Assembly: GCA_030615605.1 (NCBI GenBank)
Contig: JAUWYY010000005.1
Coordinates: forward strand, 1 to 43,681
Source of the DNA: a bacterium
Lineage (GTDB): Bacteria; Armatimonadota; Zipacnadia; Zipacnadales; Zipacnadaceae
Reading direction: 5' to 3'
DNA: 43,681 nucleotides
Shown: in pieces, positions 8,488-16,118 of the stretch
Numbering within the stretch: the first letter of the stretch is position 1
Layout of the letters: each line of letters begins with the position of its first letter
Notes under the pieces: model-generated
The model's database searches: none
The model's input: the letters and a program-made list of their open reading frames with translations, nothing else
Told to the model about the DNA's origin: nothing
Position numbers and translations under genes: made by a program

Positions 8488-9324
8488 ATGACACTTATTG
8501 TTAGCGAAGTGAGCAGGCACGGGATAGCTATGGCTACGGATTCGGCAGATACTTGGTCGCCCTTGGGAGACTGGGATCTGCCATCTGGCAAAGAGGCCGA
8601 TCCCGTAGTAAGAACAGGCGCCAAGAAACTGGTCACGATTGACGAGATTGATGCTGCCATTGCCGGCTGGGGCATAGCTTGGTTGGGAACCCGAGCCTGT
8701 CCCGAGAAACCAGTGGTCCCGCTGGACGCCTTCTTGTTGGACTTTGCCAGCGAGGTTAAGAGCAATGAATCCTTAGAAGAGGTTGGTAGTCGTCTAGCTC
8801 AACGCGTAAATGAAAGGATCGTGCCCGGGATGCCGGGCACCCAGGGCGGATTTCACCTTGCCGGGTATACGGAAGAGGAGGGCCAAATATTCCCTGCTCT
8901 TTACCACATCTATGCTAATCATACCACGGGCGGCGCAATGGAGTTCCATGCAGACTGGCCCAGGGAACACTCACGTTGTTACCGTTGTGCTGGAATCAGG
9001 GGTTGGCTAGATGAACTTGACAGTGGAGGATTCGCTTTCCTTACCAACGGGGACTTTCTCCTTTACAAGCGTCTTGCCGACAAGCTAGCTAATCTGTTGA
9101 AGGAGGAAGAACAGCAGAAGAACTTCATTTGCCCCCATTACAAACAGGGGCAGCCGGAATTCAGGAGCGAGCTGGAAGTACATGGACGTTACTTGAAGCT
9201 GTTAGTCGAGATTATATGCCAACTCTACTTGCTGAGCAATAAGCCGGCGAGAATTGGGATGCCTGTGTCTTGGCTGACGATTTCTGAACAGGAGATCGAA
9301 GAATATCATCCCGCTGGAGTTTGA
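8488..9324 (+). CDS. Proteasome/HslV-like Ntn-hydrolase-fold protein (probable peptidase)
   Basis: The 278-residue product begins M-T-L-I-V-S-E-V and continues RHGIAMATDSADT, then GAKKLVTID near residues 44-52. Proteasome beta and HslV subunits share Thr1 as nucleophile, Asp17 in a G-x3-A-x-D context, and Lys33. If Met1 is removed here, Thr2 becomes Thr1 and Asp18 becomes Asp17, and Lys46/47 can supply the lysine after an insert. The remainder, with CYRC and a helical C-terminus, is unfamiliar. The start has GGAGGAGG about 6 nt upstream and lies 12 bp after the R-M stop, so the two genes are co-transcribed. Membership in the Ntn fold is my inference from the N-terminus. Its presence in a defence cassette is unusual. 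Confidence 0.6.
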   Translation: MTLIVSEVSRHGIAMATDSADTWSPLGDWDLPSGKEADPVVRTGAKKLVTIDEIDAAIAGWGIAWLGTRACPEKPVVPLDAFLLDFASEVKSNESLEEVGSRLAQRVNERIVPGMPGTQGGFHLAGYTEEEGQIFPALYHIYANHTTGGAMEFHADWPREHSRCYRCAGIRGWLDELDSGGFAFLTNGDFLLYKRLADKLANLLKEEEQQKNFICPHYKQGQPEFRSELEVHGRYLKLLVEIICQLYLLSNKPARIGMPVSWLTISEQEIEEYHPAGV

Positions 9325-9326
9325 AC

Positions 9327-9449
9327 TACGAGCGAGCTGTGTTGTCCGCCACCGACCAGGCTATTGATAAGCTGGTCTATGAGCTGTACGAGCTGACCGA
9401 TGAAGAGATCGCCATGGTCGGAGGGGGCGACGAAGTGAAGCTGAAGTGA
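9327..9449 (+). pseudogene. Duplicated 3' tail of the restriction-modification gene
   Basis: Just after the Ntn-hydrolase stop, the frame reads YERAVLSATDQAIDKLVYEL and then YELTDEEIAMV before a TGA at 9447-9449. This matches the end of the R-M enzyme (IAATDQAIDKLVYELYDLTE). At DNA level 9346-9425 aligns with 8387-8466 with differences mostly at third codon positions, so it diverged as coding sequence. There is no start codon or upstream domain. It is the remnant of a related methyltransferase gene or of an insertion that placed the middle gene between two tails. Confidence 0.8.
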
Positions 9450-9527
9450 CAGGGCTTCACTCTCCGGGGACTACGCGACTAACATAGCAGGTGGTACTAT
9501 CTATGGCGGTACATCAGAGTCCGAACA

Positions 9528-9567
9528 AAGCTGGAGCACCTGCTCCCAACAGCAGGTGCTCCAGCTT
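9528..9567. terminator. 17-bp perfect hairpin downstream of the R-M cassette
   Basis: AAGCTGGAGCACCTGCT (9528-9544) is followed by a 6-nt loop and its exact complement at 9551-9567. It lies about 80 bp after the tail fragment and is well placed to end the cassette transcript. No run of T follows on the plus strand, so ordinary Rho-independent termination is uncertain. A recombination site or an RNA-protecting hairpin is possible. Confidence 0.5.
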
Positions 9568-9662
9568 GCGTTATCGTAATAGTGTATTATTGGCTTCAGC
9601 TTTTCTTGCGTCGCCCGCCGCGGACATAAGCTATAGCCCACGGCACAAAGCCGAGGCCCAGG

Positions 9663-9902
9663 AAAGGGCATTCCCGAGCAACAAGGCCAACGGGCAGACG
9701 CGCGCGAGATATTCTTGTGCAGTTCTCTGTGGCAAAGAGGGGTAGCCTATTCTGCTAAGATACCTTCGATCACCCCACCTGTTAAAGAGTTATCCCATCA
9801 GCATAGGTTTCTACCTCATCTTCTCGCTGCCAGTTGCTAAGGCAGTGGGGTGCGAGAGCAATGTGGCCCAGCAAAGGCCATTCCCGAGCAACAAGGCCAA
9901 CG
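9663..9902. repeat. 30-bp direct repeat pair beside the integrase gene
   Basis: The copies are at 9663-9692 and 9873-9902 and differ at one base; the shared core is CATTCCCGAGCAACAAGG. They begin 210 bp apart in the noncoding stretch between the R-M cassette and the 3' end of the tyrosine recombinase gene. Direct repeats beside an integrase can be arm-type binding sites or relics of earlier insertions. Nothing else recognisable was seen in 9570-9959. Confidence 0.6.
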
Positions 9903-9959
9903 CACACGTGCGCAGAGCAGAACTGAGATCCGGGGCCGTCACCTCCCCACCACCCCAGC

Positions 9960-11384
9960 CTACAACTCACCGAGCGCCTTACGCAGGGCGTCAATGTCAC
10001 CGGTCAGGCTATCCATGTAGCGCTGGGTGACATCCAACGAGTAGTGACCTAAGGCCTGCTGGATGAACTTGGCGTTGACTCCGGCTTTGGCGGCCCGGGC
10101 GGCAAAGCCGTGGCGCAGGCAGTGCGGCCTCAGTCGGCGGGAGAGATTAGCCTCATCACAGGCCTGGTTGAGCCGCTGGCGGATACTGGTGGGGTTCAGC
10201 GGCGCTTCGCGACGCTTGCCGGCATGGTCTATCCATATCACCGGCCAGTCAGCGCGCATCCCCGGCTTATGAGCAGCAGCCAGCGCCCGCTGCAGCCGCG
10301 CCGATGCTATAGGTAGCTGGCGCAGCTTGTTGCCCTTGCCCGCCACTGTAATGCTAGCGCTGGTCAGGTCAACATCTTTCCAGCGCAGCCCGGTGGCCTC
10401 ACTTACCCGCAGGCCCAGGTCGAACATAAGCAATATTGCTAGGCGATACGGCGCGGGCAGGCCGCCTTTGCCCAATATCAAGTCGATCTCCTCTTCGGTG
10501 GCTGCCACCGGCCGGCTGGGCGCGTAAGTAATAGTTACGGGCAACTGCTGCTTGAGTTGGGCGTCGACCAGGCCTTGGCGGGCGGCCCACCCCAGAAACG
10601 ACCGCATGGCGATAAGCCAGCTATTTGCCGTGCGCCGAGTCACGCCCCGGTCCAGGTGGCTCTGCAGGTAGCCAATAATATCGGGAGCGGTTAGCTCATC
10701 GGGAGCTTTGGTCACATTCTTGGCCCATCTCCTTATGATGTTGGTATATCCTTCGTGGGTAGAAGCAGCCAAACTGATCCTGACATGTTCCAGCCACTGC
10801 TCAACTACATCTTGCAGCGCGGGGGACCCAGCCCCATTCTTTACTGGGGCACTTCCACCAGCCCCACTTAAAGCAGGTATCTGGATAGTTGTGCTATCGT
10901 CTATATCAATAACTGGGTTACTCACTGGCGGTATGTTTACAGAGCTGGGCTGATTAGCCTCGAGTGGGACTTGACTTTGCGGCAACTCAAATAGCTGGGG
11001 CTGTACAGTAGCGCTAGTGCTTGGCACGGGCTCCTCGCTCGCCTTAAGGTTTACTGGGGAAGCTGGCTTATTATCATTCATACAATAGATTGACTTTTTA
11101 CTGTCAATCTTGCGATACTCGTCACCAGGTAACTCCACCTTCATATACTCCCTCGCCCTCTCTACATCCTCAGCCTCCACCTTCTCGCTCTGCCTCAGAT
11201 CGGCACATGTTCTAGCTACAGCCCTCAGCTTATCTATCCCTCTGGTGCTTAGCCCCAGCTTACCTCGCACCTCTTTAAGCACATCTATAACCTCCTTGGT
11301 TTCATTACATAACTCATCGAACAAACCAGGCCCCAGTTCAGCATTACGGGTTATGGAGGTATGCTTGTATCTTTGCTCTTGCAT
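9960..11384 (-). CDS. Tyrosine recombinase/integrase with N-terminal ComM/YifB-like domain
   Basis: This 474-residue protein ends in a complete tyrosine recombinase: R326 (LGLRVSEATGL), K350/K353, H421-x-x-R424 (PHCLRHGFAARAAKAG), H447 (ALGHYSLDVTQRYM) and nucleophile Y456. The SAM-like core-binding domain is about residues 188-285. Residues 1-90 (SITRNAELGPGLFDELC, KLGLSTRGIDKLRAVARTCA, SEKVEAEDVERAREY) match the C-terminal Mg_chelatase_C domain of ComM/YifB, a competence-associated helicase. A Ser/Pro/Thr-rich linker (about 95-187) joins the two parts. The ComM-like reading continues upstream of the ATG (see 11385-11462). The gene marks one end of the mobile element. It is a real fusion or a host gene captured at the junction. 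Confidence 0.9.
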   Translation of the reverse strand: MQEQRYKHTSITRNAELGPGLFDELCNETKEVIDVLKEVRGKLGLSTRGIDKLRAVARTCADLRQSEKVEAEDVERAREYMKVELPGDEYRKIDSKKSIYCMNDNKPASPVNLKASEEPVPSTSATVQPQLFELPQSQVPLEANQPSSVNIPPVSNPVIDIDDSTTIQIPALSGAGGSAPVKNGAGSPALQDVVEQWLEHVRISLAASTHEGYTNIIRRWAKNVTKAPDELTAPDIIGYLQSHLDRGVTRRTANSWLIAMRSFLGWAARQGLVDAQLKQQLPVTITYAPSRPVAATEEEIDLILGKGGLPAPYRLAILLMFDLGLRVSEATGLRWKDVDLTSASITVAGKGNKLRQLPIASARLQRALAAAHKPGMRADWPVIWIDHAGKRREAPLNPTSIRQRLNQACDEANLSRRLRPHCLRHGFAARAAKAGVNAKFIQQALGHYSLDVTQRYMDSLTGDIDALRKALGEL

Positions 11385-11462
11385 CTGCTTGGCAGTGGTT
11401 ACTCTTTTGCGGATGGTAACTCTGCTGATCGGGCAGAAGGTAGTTCTCTTGGAGCGAGTTTA
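11385..11462 (-). pseudogene. In-frame ComM/YifB-like remnant upstream of the integrase start
   Basis: Upstream of the integrase ATG the same frame stays open for 26 codons back to a TAA. It has no start codon but reads PISRVTIRKRVTTAKQ, which resembles the S-x3-IR-x-RV-x2-A segment that precedes the conserved RF/RY in ComM. ComM similarity crossing the start codon suggests that this is the truncated end of a longer gene and that only the part after the ATG is now translated. The match is by eye. Confidence 0.45.
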
Positions 11463-12014
11463 GAGGCCTGCTGGAGAAGCGGTGAAAAAAGGGGAAGGGA
11501 TCGCCGCGCGTACGGCGAACAGTAGGTCACTTCGGAATACCAACTGACGCTGTCTGGTAGAAAGAAGGGCAACATAAGCTTGCTTCAGAGTGTGGTCATA
11601 ACTCTGGGAGTTACGTACTCATCTTCAGCTTGGATGTGTATCTCAGCTTATCGGGCCGCTTTTTGCTAAAAACCGTCCTCGCAATTATCGATTAGGCACT
11701 GGGCGAATTTATCTGGATGATGCGGCTAACCTCAGCGGTCCTTTCTTGGGCCTATGCCCGTGATGCTCAGTCGCCCGACAGTCGTTCCCCAGCTTGATGG
11801 GTGCTGCCCCGCGGATCCCAAATAATCTTCCCGGACCAAGAAGGAGATGCTGTTGCTGGCGGCGAACTAATGGTGGGGAGACTCCTCAACGGCTACAGCC
11901 CTGGATACCTAAGCCAAAGCTGTGGCGCGTGTAGCGGTTGAGATGCGGGCCCTGGCTTTGCTGGTGTGCGGGTGCTGAGGGCCGCCGGTCGTTGCCCAGC
12001 TTGCTAGCAAAAAC
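11463..12014. other. Intergenic stretch, no gene recognised
   Basis: No reading frame here has a protein-like pattern or a ribosome binding site. The only repetition seen is a 16-mer of the form GTCGTT-N-CCCAGCTTG near 11781 and again near 11988, the second just before the first palindromic element. Confidence 0.5.
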
Positions 12015-12132
12015 GGGGAGCTGCGAAGTCCGGGGGGAAGGGTGTGCCAAAGGGAAGAGCCGCCAGATACCAGAGTCGCCTCTGGTACCTGCTCGGCAGT
12101 CCCCCGGCAGACCCGTGCCAACACAGCTCCCC
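12015..12132. repeat. 118-bp palindromic element, copy A (structured RNA or mobile repeat)
   Basis: It starts GGGGAGCTGCGA and ends GCCAACACAGCTCCCC, so the ends pair through a 9-bp perfect stem. Inside, CCGGGGG pairs with CCCCCGG, GCCG with CGGC, and 12068-12075 with 12080-12087 forms an 8-bp hairpin with loop TCGC. A relative lies at 13336-13441. The nested complementarity suggests a folded RNA or a palindromic mobile repeat. No target-site duplication was seen. Confidence 0.55.
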
Positions 12133-13140
12133 AATGGCTGGTCCGTCGGCCGGTAAGTCAAGGTGCAGTAGGTGCTAGGTCATCAGCATCATTTCTTGTG
12201 GCTGAGTCCGTACCTCTGGGCATGGGTCACTCACTTCGGGACCGTCCCTAGAGTTATGCAAACAGTGCGCTAAGATTCGTGTGTCACGGATGAACTGATC
12301 GCGTGTAATACAACGGGAGAATGAGCTGCTGGCTTCCCCCGGGCTTCTCAAAACTGAAGACGGGACGTGCTGGCGGCAGGCCGCGGGCTCGAAGGTTGCT
12401 CGGCTACTGCTTGCTCTGTGCGACATCATAGCTGTGCTGTAAGCGGCCTGCCCGATATTATCCGCAACTGCCAGTTGGCAGGGCTGCGCAGTTGTCACTG
12501 TACGATGCTTCCCGAAAGTCTGTCCTGCTCGCTTTTCCATAGTGCTGCTTGGTCCCATTCAACCTCTGCGGCCCCGTACCTCGTGACTCGAAAGACGAAT
12601 CGCCCCGTCGCCAGAGCCTGCATCAGATAAATCTCAAACCTTTATCAACTTAGTCTCAACCTACATGTACCCACCAGTTATATCAGTCAAACATCGCCGG
12701 AACTTTAACTGCTGTTCCGTGGGGCCTTGCTGCATCACCGCTCGCAGCGCTAAGAAAGTACCGATGGGTCGTGTGCTCCGATTTCTGCGGATAGCGCTAT
12801 TGCCGGGCGCGCTGGTCGCAGCGACGGCGAGCACTCGTCACTGAAGCCTTACCAGGGTGGATAACCGCACAGGGGTGAGGAGCAGATTCTGGTGGCGGAC
12901 AGAGCAGGCCGTCGCAGGCGTGCGGGTGACAGTTGGCGGGGAAGCGGGGCGAAGCTCTGTGCAACGACCAGCGCGGAGAGACTGGCACCCCAATGGTACC
13001 AGCAGTTGTCTGGGATCAAAGGTTATGGAGAAGCTACTTAAAGCAGACGAGCGGGGCAGGACCCGAGGGCGGTAAGTATCCCCGTGGGTGTGGTGATCGT
13101 GATCTGTTCTAAGAAAATTGCTCAACAGAGGAAAAAGGTC
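12133..13140. other. Intergenic stretch, no gene recognised
   Basis: About 1 kb without a reading frame that looks like a protein and without a clear ribosome binding site. No tRNA cloverleaf or insertion sequence was seen. It may be decayed DNA beside the mobile element. Confidence 0.45.
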
Positions 13141-13187
13141 TTGACAACAAAAGATGTTTCTGGTAAACTAATAATGGTACCAGAAAC
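13141..13187 (+). promoter_or_regulatory. Sigma70-type promoter with overlapping palindromic operator
   Basis: TTGACA at 13141-13146, a 17-bp spacer and TAAACT at 13164-13169 form a good promoter. An inverted repeat GTTTCTGGTA (13156-13165) / TACCAGAAAC (13178-13187) spans the -10 and the expected start site, so a bound repressor would block transcription. The left half-site extended through the -10 recurs in the promoter at 14974-15002. Confidence 0.65.
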
Positions 13188-13275
13188 AAACGTGCAAAAA
13201 GTCGCTGAGCCGAAACGGCTCAGAGTTTATTGCGAAACGCCCGTGCGGCACCACGAGCCGCCTCGGGCGTTTTTT
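13176..13275 (+). ncRNA. Candidate ~100-nt small RNA
   Basis: The unit starts from the promoter at 13141-13169. It contains a perfect hairpin CTGAGCCG-AAA-CGGCTCAG (13205-13223) and ends at the terminator hairpin at 13235-13275. The only reading frame through it is Arg- and His-rich, has no ribosome binding site and runs past the terminator, so it is probably not coding. The terminator arm carries a 19-nt core also found at 14912-14930 and 16825-16843 on the other strand. The exact start is inferred from the -10 position. Confidence 0.5.
13235..13275 (+). terminator. Rho-independent terminator
   Basis: AAACGCCCG (13235-13243) pairs with CGGGCGTTT (13264-13272). An inner GCGGC/GCCGC stem lies within, and the hairpin runs into a T tract (13270-13275). 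It ends the candidate small RNA. Its 5' arm and loop (13239-13257) are the conserved core GCCCGTGCGGCACCACGAG. Confidence 0.8.
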
Positions 13276-13335
13276 GGTACTTGGACCTGGCTACCAGTTG
13301 CATTGCACTGACTTCCACAACTGTACAATACATTA

Positions 13336-13441
13336 GGGGAGCTGCGAGGATAGCGGGGGGAATGTGCTTTGAAGGGCGGGCGAGGAGCCGACCTCCGGCC
13401 CTGCCCACGATCCAGGCACATTTTCGCCAACACAGCTCCCC
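13336..13441 (+). repeat. 106-bp palindromic element, copy B
   Basis: It shares with copy A (12015-12132) the start GGGGAGCTGCGA, an inner GGGGGGAA and the end GCCAACACAGCTCCCC. Here AATGTGC pairs with GCACATT inside the outer 9-bp stem, and a GC-rich hairpin forms the centre. Pairing is preserved although the inner sequence differs from copy A, as expected for selected RNA structure. TTTT follows at 13442-13445, so on the plus strand it could also terminate transcription. Confidence 0.55.
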
Positions 13442-13908
13442 TTTTCCGTTAATCCCATCAAATAAATGCAGATGGGTACTTCAAACCCCAGATGGCAGGG
13501 CACTACCCAATCATAAGAACACTGCCGCCGTCCGCGTTGGGCGAAGCCGGGCCAGTAGGCTGCGTGGGGATGGCCGACAATTATTGGTTCAGCCGTGTAG
13601 CAAGGTGGAGGGTGTGAAATCGTAGCGAAGTTCAGGGCAATCCACTGAAGAGGAAGAGCAGGCCAGCGCTAGCGCGTGAAGACCTGTGCAGTCGGTCAGC
13701 GGCGCAACAATCCGCACCGGGTCAAGAAACTCCGGCAATGATGCAGATAGTGGTCTCATCACTTGCTGCCTTCTAGTGCTGTGTCGTTGAGCGTCTAGCT
13801 GCTGCTTACTCTGCTGCTACGAGTTCGGTGTCAATGAATATCTGCAACTCGGTAGTCTGCCAAGTCAACTGTATGTATGATTGTACTTGAAACTGTCCTG
13901 GCATGTCA
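13442..13908. other. Intergenic stretch, no gene recognised
   Basis: About 470 bp between palindromic copy B and the terminator of the first sorting-tail gene. I see no gene, promoter or repeat here. Confidence 0.45.
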
Positions 13909-13940
13909 AGGGGCGTCCGCTGCAAATAGCGGACGCCCCT
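13909..13940 (-). terminator. 13-bp perfect hairpin after the first exported-protein gene
   Basis: AGGGGCGTCCGCT (13909-13921) pairs exactly with 13928-13940 around a 6-nt loop. It lies 24 bp past the stop codon of the minus-strand gene at 13965-14717. Only TT follows the stem in that direction, so it is a terminator-like or 3'-protecting hairpin without a full U tract. Confidence 0.6.
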
Positions 13941-13964
13941 GATTCCTACCAATAGCTTGCTGCT

Positions 13965-14717
13965 TCAGCTTGCTTTGCGCCGGCGGCCTCGGATGTAGGC
14001 CAGACCCAGGGGCAGCATGGTCACAGCCAACAGTGCACTTGGGGGCAATTCAGGGGTAAGGTATTTGCTATTCTGGGCCCGCACGAATTTGCCGTCTTTA
14101 TACCCGGTCCACCCCATCTGGGCATTCTGGGCGCCGGGGCCGTTGGGCAGCCAGATATCCACACTGAAGCTGACGGTTGTCTGCTGTGTGGGATCGAGAG
14201 GAATGCCGTAGGCGAATTCCATCGAATCCTCAGCAATAATGTCATATGTGGTCGTGGGCGGGCCCAACGTGCCATCGTTATCCACGAAAACGCCCACAAA
14301 GCCGTCATTCAGTGGCTGACCGTAGTGGGCGTCGTTGCCGGGTGGGCCTGGGTCATAGCCCTGTGTCCACTCATCCTTGGGCAGATTCCCACTGACATAG
14401 GTATCCCACATAAAATGATTGACCAGATCCCCCCCATCCGGCTGCCAGACCATACCGGTGAAGCGCCATTCGTAGCTTGGATCGGCCCATTCGTCTGTGA
14501 TTGTGGGCAGCGAGGTGACGAAGTCCAGGGGTTCCAGCGTCATAGTAATGTCGTAATGCCACACCGGATAGGCAGTCGCATCCCATCCGGGAGCCTTACT
14601 CAAGCTGTAGAACCCTTCCCCCCACTGAGTGGCGTCCACTGCAAAGACAGGTATAACAGTCACTGACATCCCGACTAAGACCGCCACGACAACAATGGCC
14701 CTACTTCTGAGTCTCAT
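13965..14717 (-). CDS. Exported protein with C-terminal PEP-CTERM-like sorting tail, unknown function
   Basis: This is a 250-residue exported protein. It has a Sec signal peptide (RLRSR, then IVVVAVLVGMSVTVIPVFA), a Trp/Gly/Asp-rich beta-type body, and a tail TPELPPSALLAVTMLPLGLA followed by YIRGRRRK. The tripartite tail of motif, hydrophobic helix and Arg cluster is that of exosortase-type (PEP-CTERM) substrates, with PELPPSA in place of the usual PEP. The ATG at 14717 is preferred because AGGAGG lies 7 nt upstream; an ATG two codons earlier would be too close. It is preceded by a promoter at 14974-15002 and a leader hairpin at 14901-14930. I recognise no enzymatic domain; a surface or matrix protein is likely. 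Confidence 0.8.
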   Translation of the reverse strand: MRLRSRAIVVVAVLVGMSVTVIPVFAVDATQWGEGFYSLSKAPGWDATAYPVWHYDITMTLEPLDFVTSLPTITDEWADPSYEWRFTGMVWQPDGGDLVNHFMWDTYVSGNLPKDEWTQGYDPGPPGNDAHYGQPLNDGFVGVFVDNDGTLGPPTTTYDIIAEDSMEFAYGIPLDPTQQTTVSFSVDIWLPNGPGAQNAQMGWTGYKDGKFVRAQNSKYLTPELPPSALLAVTMLPLGLAYIRGRRRKAS

Positions 14718-14900
14718 GATCATGCCTCCTGCTGACTTCAGTTGCTCGCCCCCCGAAGAGACTATATACCCGATGCCGACCAGAAACTAGACGCAACAGG
14801 TCTTGATTCTGAGTGAGTGCCAGTTCTCTGATGTGTTTCTCGTGACTATGTCTCGTGTCTGTGTTTATGCCGGTCATGAAATGCTCTGCAGAATTGACAA

Positions 14901-14930
14901 GCCCATGGACACTCGTGGTGCCGCACGGGC
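14901..14930 (-). promoter_or_regulatory. Leader hairpin carrying the shared 19-nt core
   Basis: Read on the minus strand, 14930-14901 forms a complete hairpin. A 7-bp outer stem (GCCCGTG/CATGGGC) and a 5-bp inner stem (GGCAC/GTGTC) are separated by one bulged C and capped by loop CACGA. It lies about 45 nt downstream of the -10 and about 185 nt before the ATG of the 13965-14717 gene. A 22-bp stretch (14910-14931) is identical to 16823-16844. Confidence 0.6.
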
Positions 14931-14973
14931 TTATGGTGATGTTCTTTCCTATTTCTTTCCTAATTTGGTAACA

Positions 14974-15002
14974 AGTATACCACAAACTGATATCTATGTC
15001 AA
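14974..15002 (-). promoter_or_regulatory. Near-consensus sigma70 promoter
   Basis: On the minus strand TTGACA (15002-14997), a 17-bp spacer and TATACT (14979-14974) drive the gene at 13965-14717. The segment GTTTGTGGTATACT overlapping the -10 matches GTTTCTGGTAAACT of the promoter at 13141 except at two bases. A partly complementary TTACCAAAT follows, so a common regulator is plausible. Confidence 0.75.
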
Positions 15003-15037
15003 GGCCCCTCTACCCAACTTCTCAGCGAGCCATGTCC

Positions 15038-15973
15038 CTACTCTTTCTTCCGGCGCCGAAAGAAGCCCACCAAACTGCTGCCTCCGACCAATAGCAGCAC
15101 CAGGCTGCTGGGCTCGGGGGTCGGTCCTGTTGTGGCCATGGGCAGCTCCTGGCTGCCGATGTCATTCCACAGCAGTCCCCCGGAGCCGCCCGTCGCTTGC
15201 ATGCGGAACGAAGCGTAGGCAAACAGCTCGTCGGCATACAGATAGCCGTCCTGGGAGTTGTCCGCCAGAGCAAACCCGTTGGCTCCGGGCTGCAGCCCTT
15301 CGATTACCCCTTGAGTGAAGTAGCTACTGACGTAATCCCAGTTGCCCGCTGGCCACGGTTCGTAGTTCTGGGCATATAGGCCGATGTCCTCATCGGCTTG
15401 CCCCGTGGCGAGCACCGCCGTGTTGTCACGCAGATCAACCGCCCCGCCGGTAATGTCAAAGCTGTATGGTCCTTCCAACGTCTGCCCGGCGTAGCACATG
15501 TCAAAGACCGTTACCACAGTCGCGTTGTCCGCGAAGCCCCCGAAGTACTCCGGACTGGTCAGCATATCCAGGGTTATGCCACTGGCGCTCGCGCCCGCTG
15601 GCACGTCCAGCAGCGGCTGCGTCGTCCAGGCCTCGCTGGAAGTGATCTCGATTTCCCGACCATGACCGGTGTAGTAGAATAGGAAGAAGTCATCGTCCCC
15701 GACCAGATTCTGATAGTAGGCAAGTTCGTCGAGCAGCTCATCTGCCGTCGGGTCGGTCTGCAGTGTGGGACTGGTGGTTGACCAGTCCGGCCACTGCGCG
15801 AAGCTGTCCCACAGGGCATCGGACAGGGCCCCGGGCTTGGGATAGGTCGCGTTGTCCGTGTCAGACATCCACACGTGATAGTAATAATAATCACCTGTAG
15901 CCCAGGCACTGGTGGTACACAGGATTGCCCCGATCACGGCCATACGAAGGACCGTCACGATCATTCTTCTCAC
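15038..15973 (-). CDS. Secreted caspase-like (C14/metacaspase-type) protein with EF-hand loop and PEP-CTERM tail
   Basis: This 311-residue exported protein has a signal peptide (about 1-26, ending SAWA) and a caspase-like domain. The candidate catalytic dyad is H104 (FFLFYYTGHGRE) and C160 (VVTVFDMCYAGQ), in the h-x-GHG and D-x-C-x-x-G settings of caspase-like peptidases. Residues 238-249 (DNSQDGYLYADE) form a complete EF-hand calcium loop. The tail is a classical PEP-CTERM: P286-E-P288, a hydrophobic run and FFRRRKK. Exosortase processing at the cell surface is therefore expected. The first start is GTG at 15973; ATG at 15964 is an alternative and the ribosome binding site is weak. Its own promoter is at 16119-16147. 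Peptidase activity and Ca2+ dependence are inferred from motifs. Confidence 0.85.
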   Translation of the reverse strand: MRRMIVTVLRMAVIGAILCTTSAWATGDYYYYHVWMSDTDNATYPKPGALSDALWDSFAQWPDWSTTSPTLQTDPTADELLDELAYYQNLVGDDDFFLFYYTGHGREIEITSSEAWTTQPLLDVPAGASASGITLDMLTSPEYFGGFADNATVVTVFDMCYAGQTLEGPYSFDITGGAVDLRDNTAVLATGQADEDIGLYAQNYEPWPAGNWDYVSSYFTQGVIEGLQPGANGFALADNSQDGYLYADELFAYASFRMQATGGSGGLLWNDIGSQELPMATTGPTPEPSSLVLLLVGGSSLVGFFRRRKKE

Positions 15974-16118
15974 AGTTGCCCTGCCTGTTCATCCCCCCGG
16001 AATAGGAACTAGTCGTGAAGTTGCTCACTTGGCCCGCTGCCGCTCACATCCACTGCGCTTAGGTCCTCAGCACCGGCTGACCGGCCCCACAACTCCACCT
16101 CTCGCTGTTCAGTGACAG

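Noticed and set aside
11886-13625. Several frames of 60-130 codons in the gap
   Set aside because: Rich in Arg, Pro and Ser, as expected of GC-rich noncoding DNA; no ribosome binding sites or families, and some cross the palindromic elements or the terminator.
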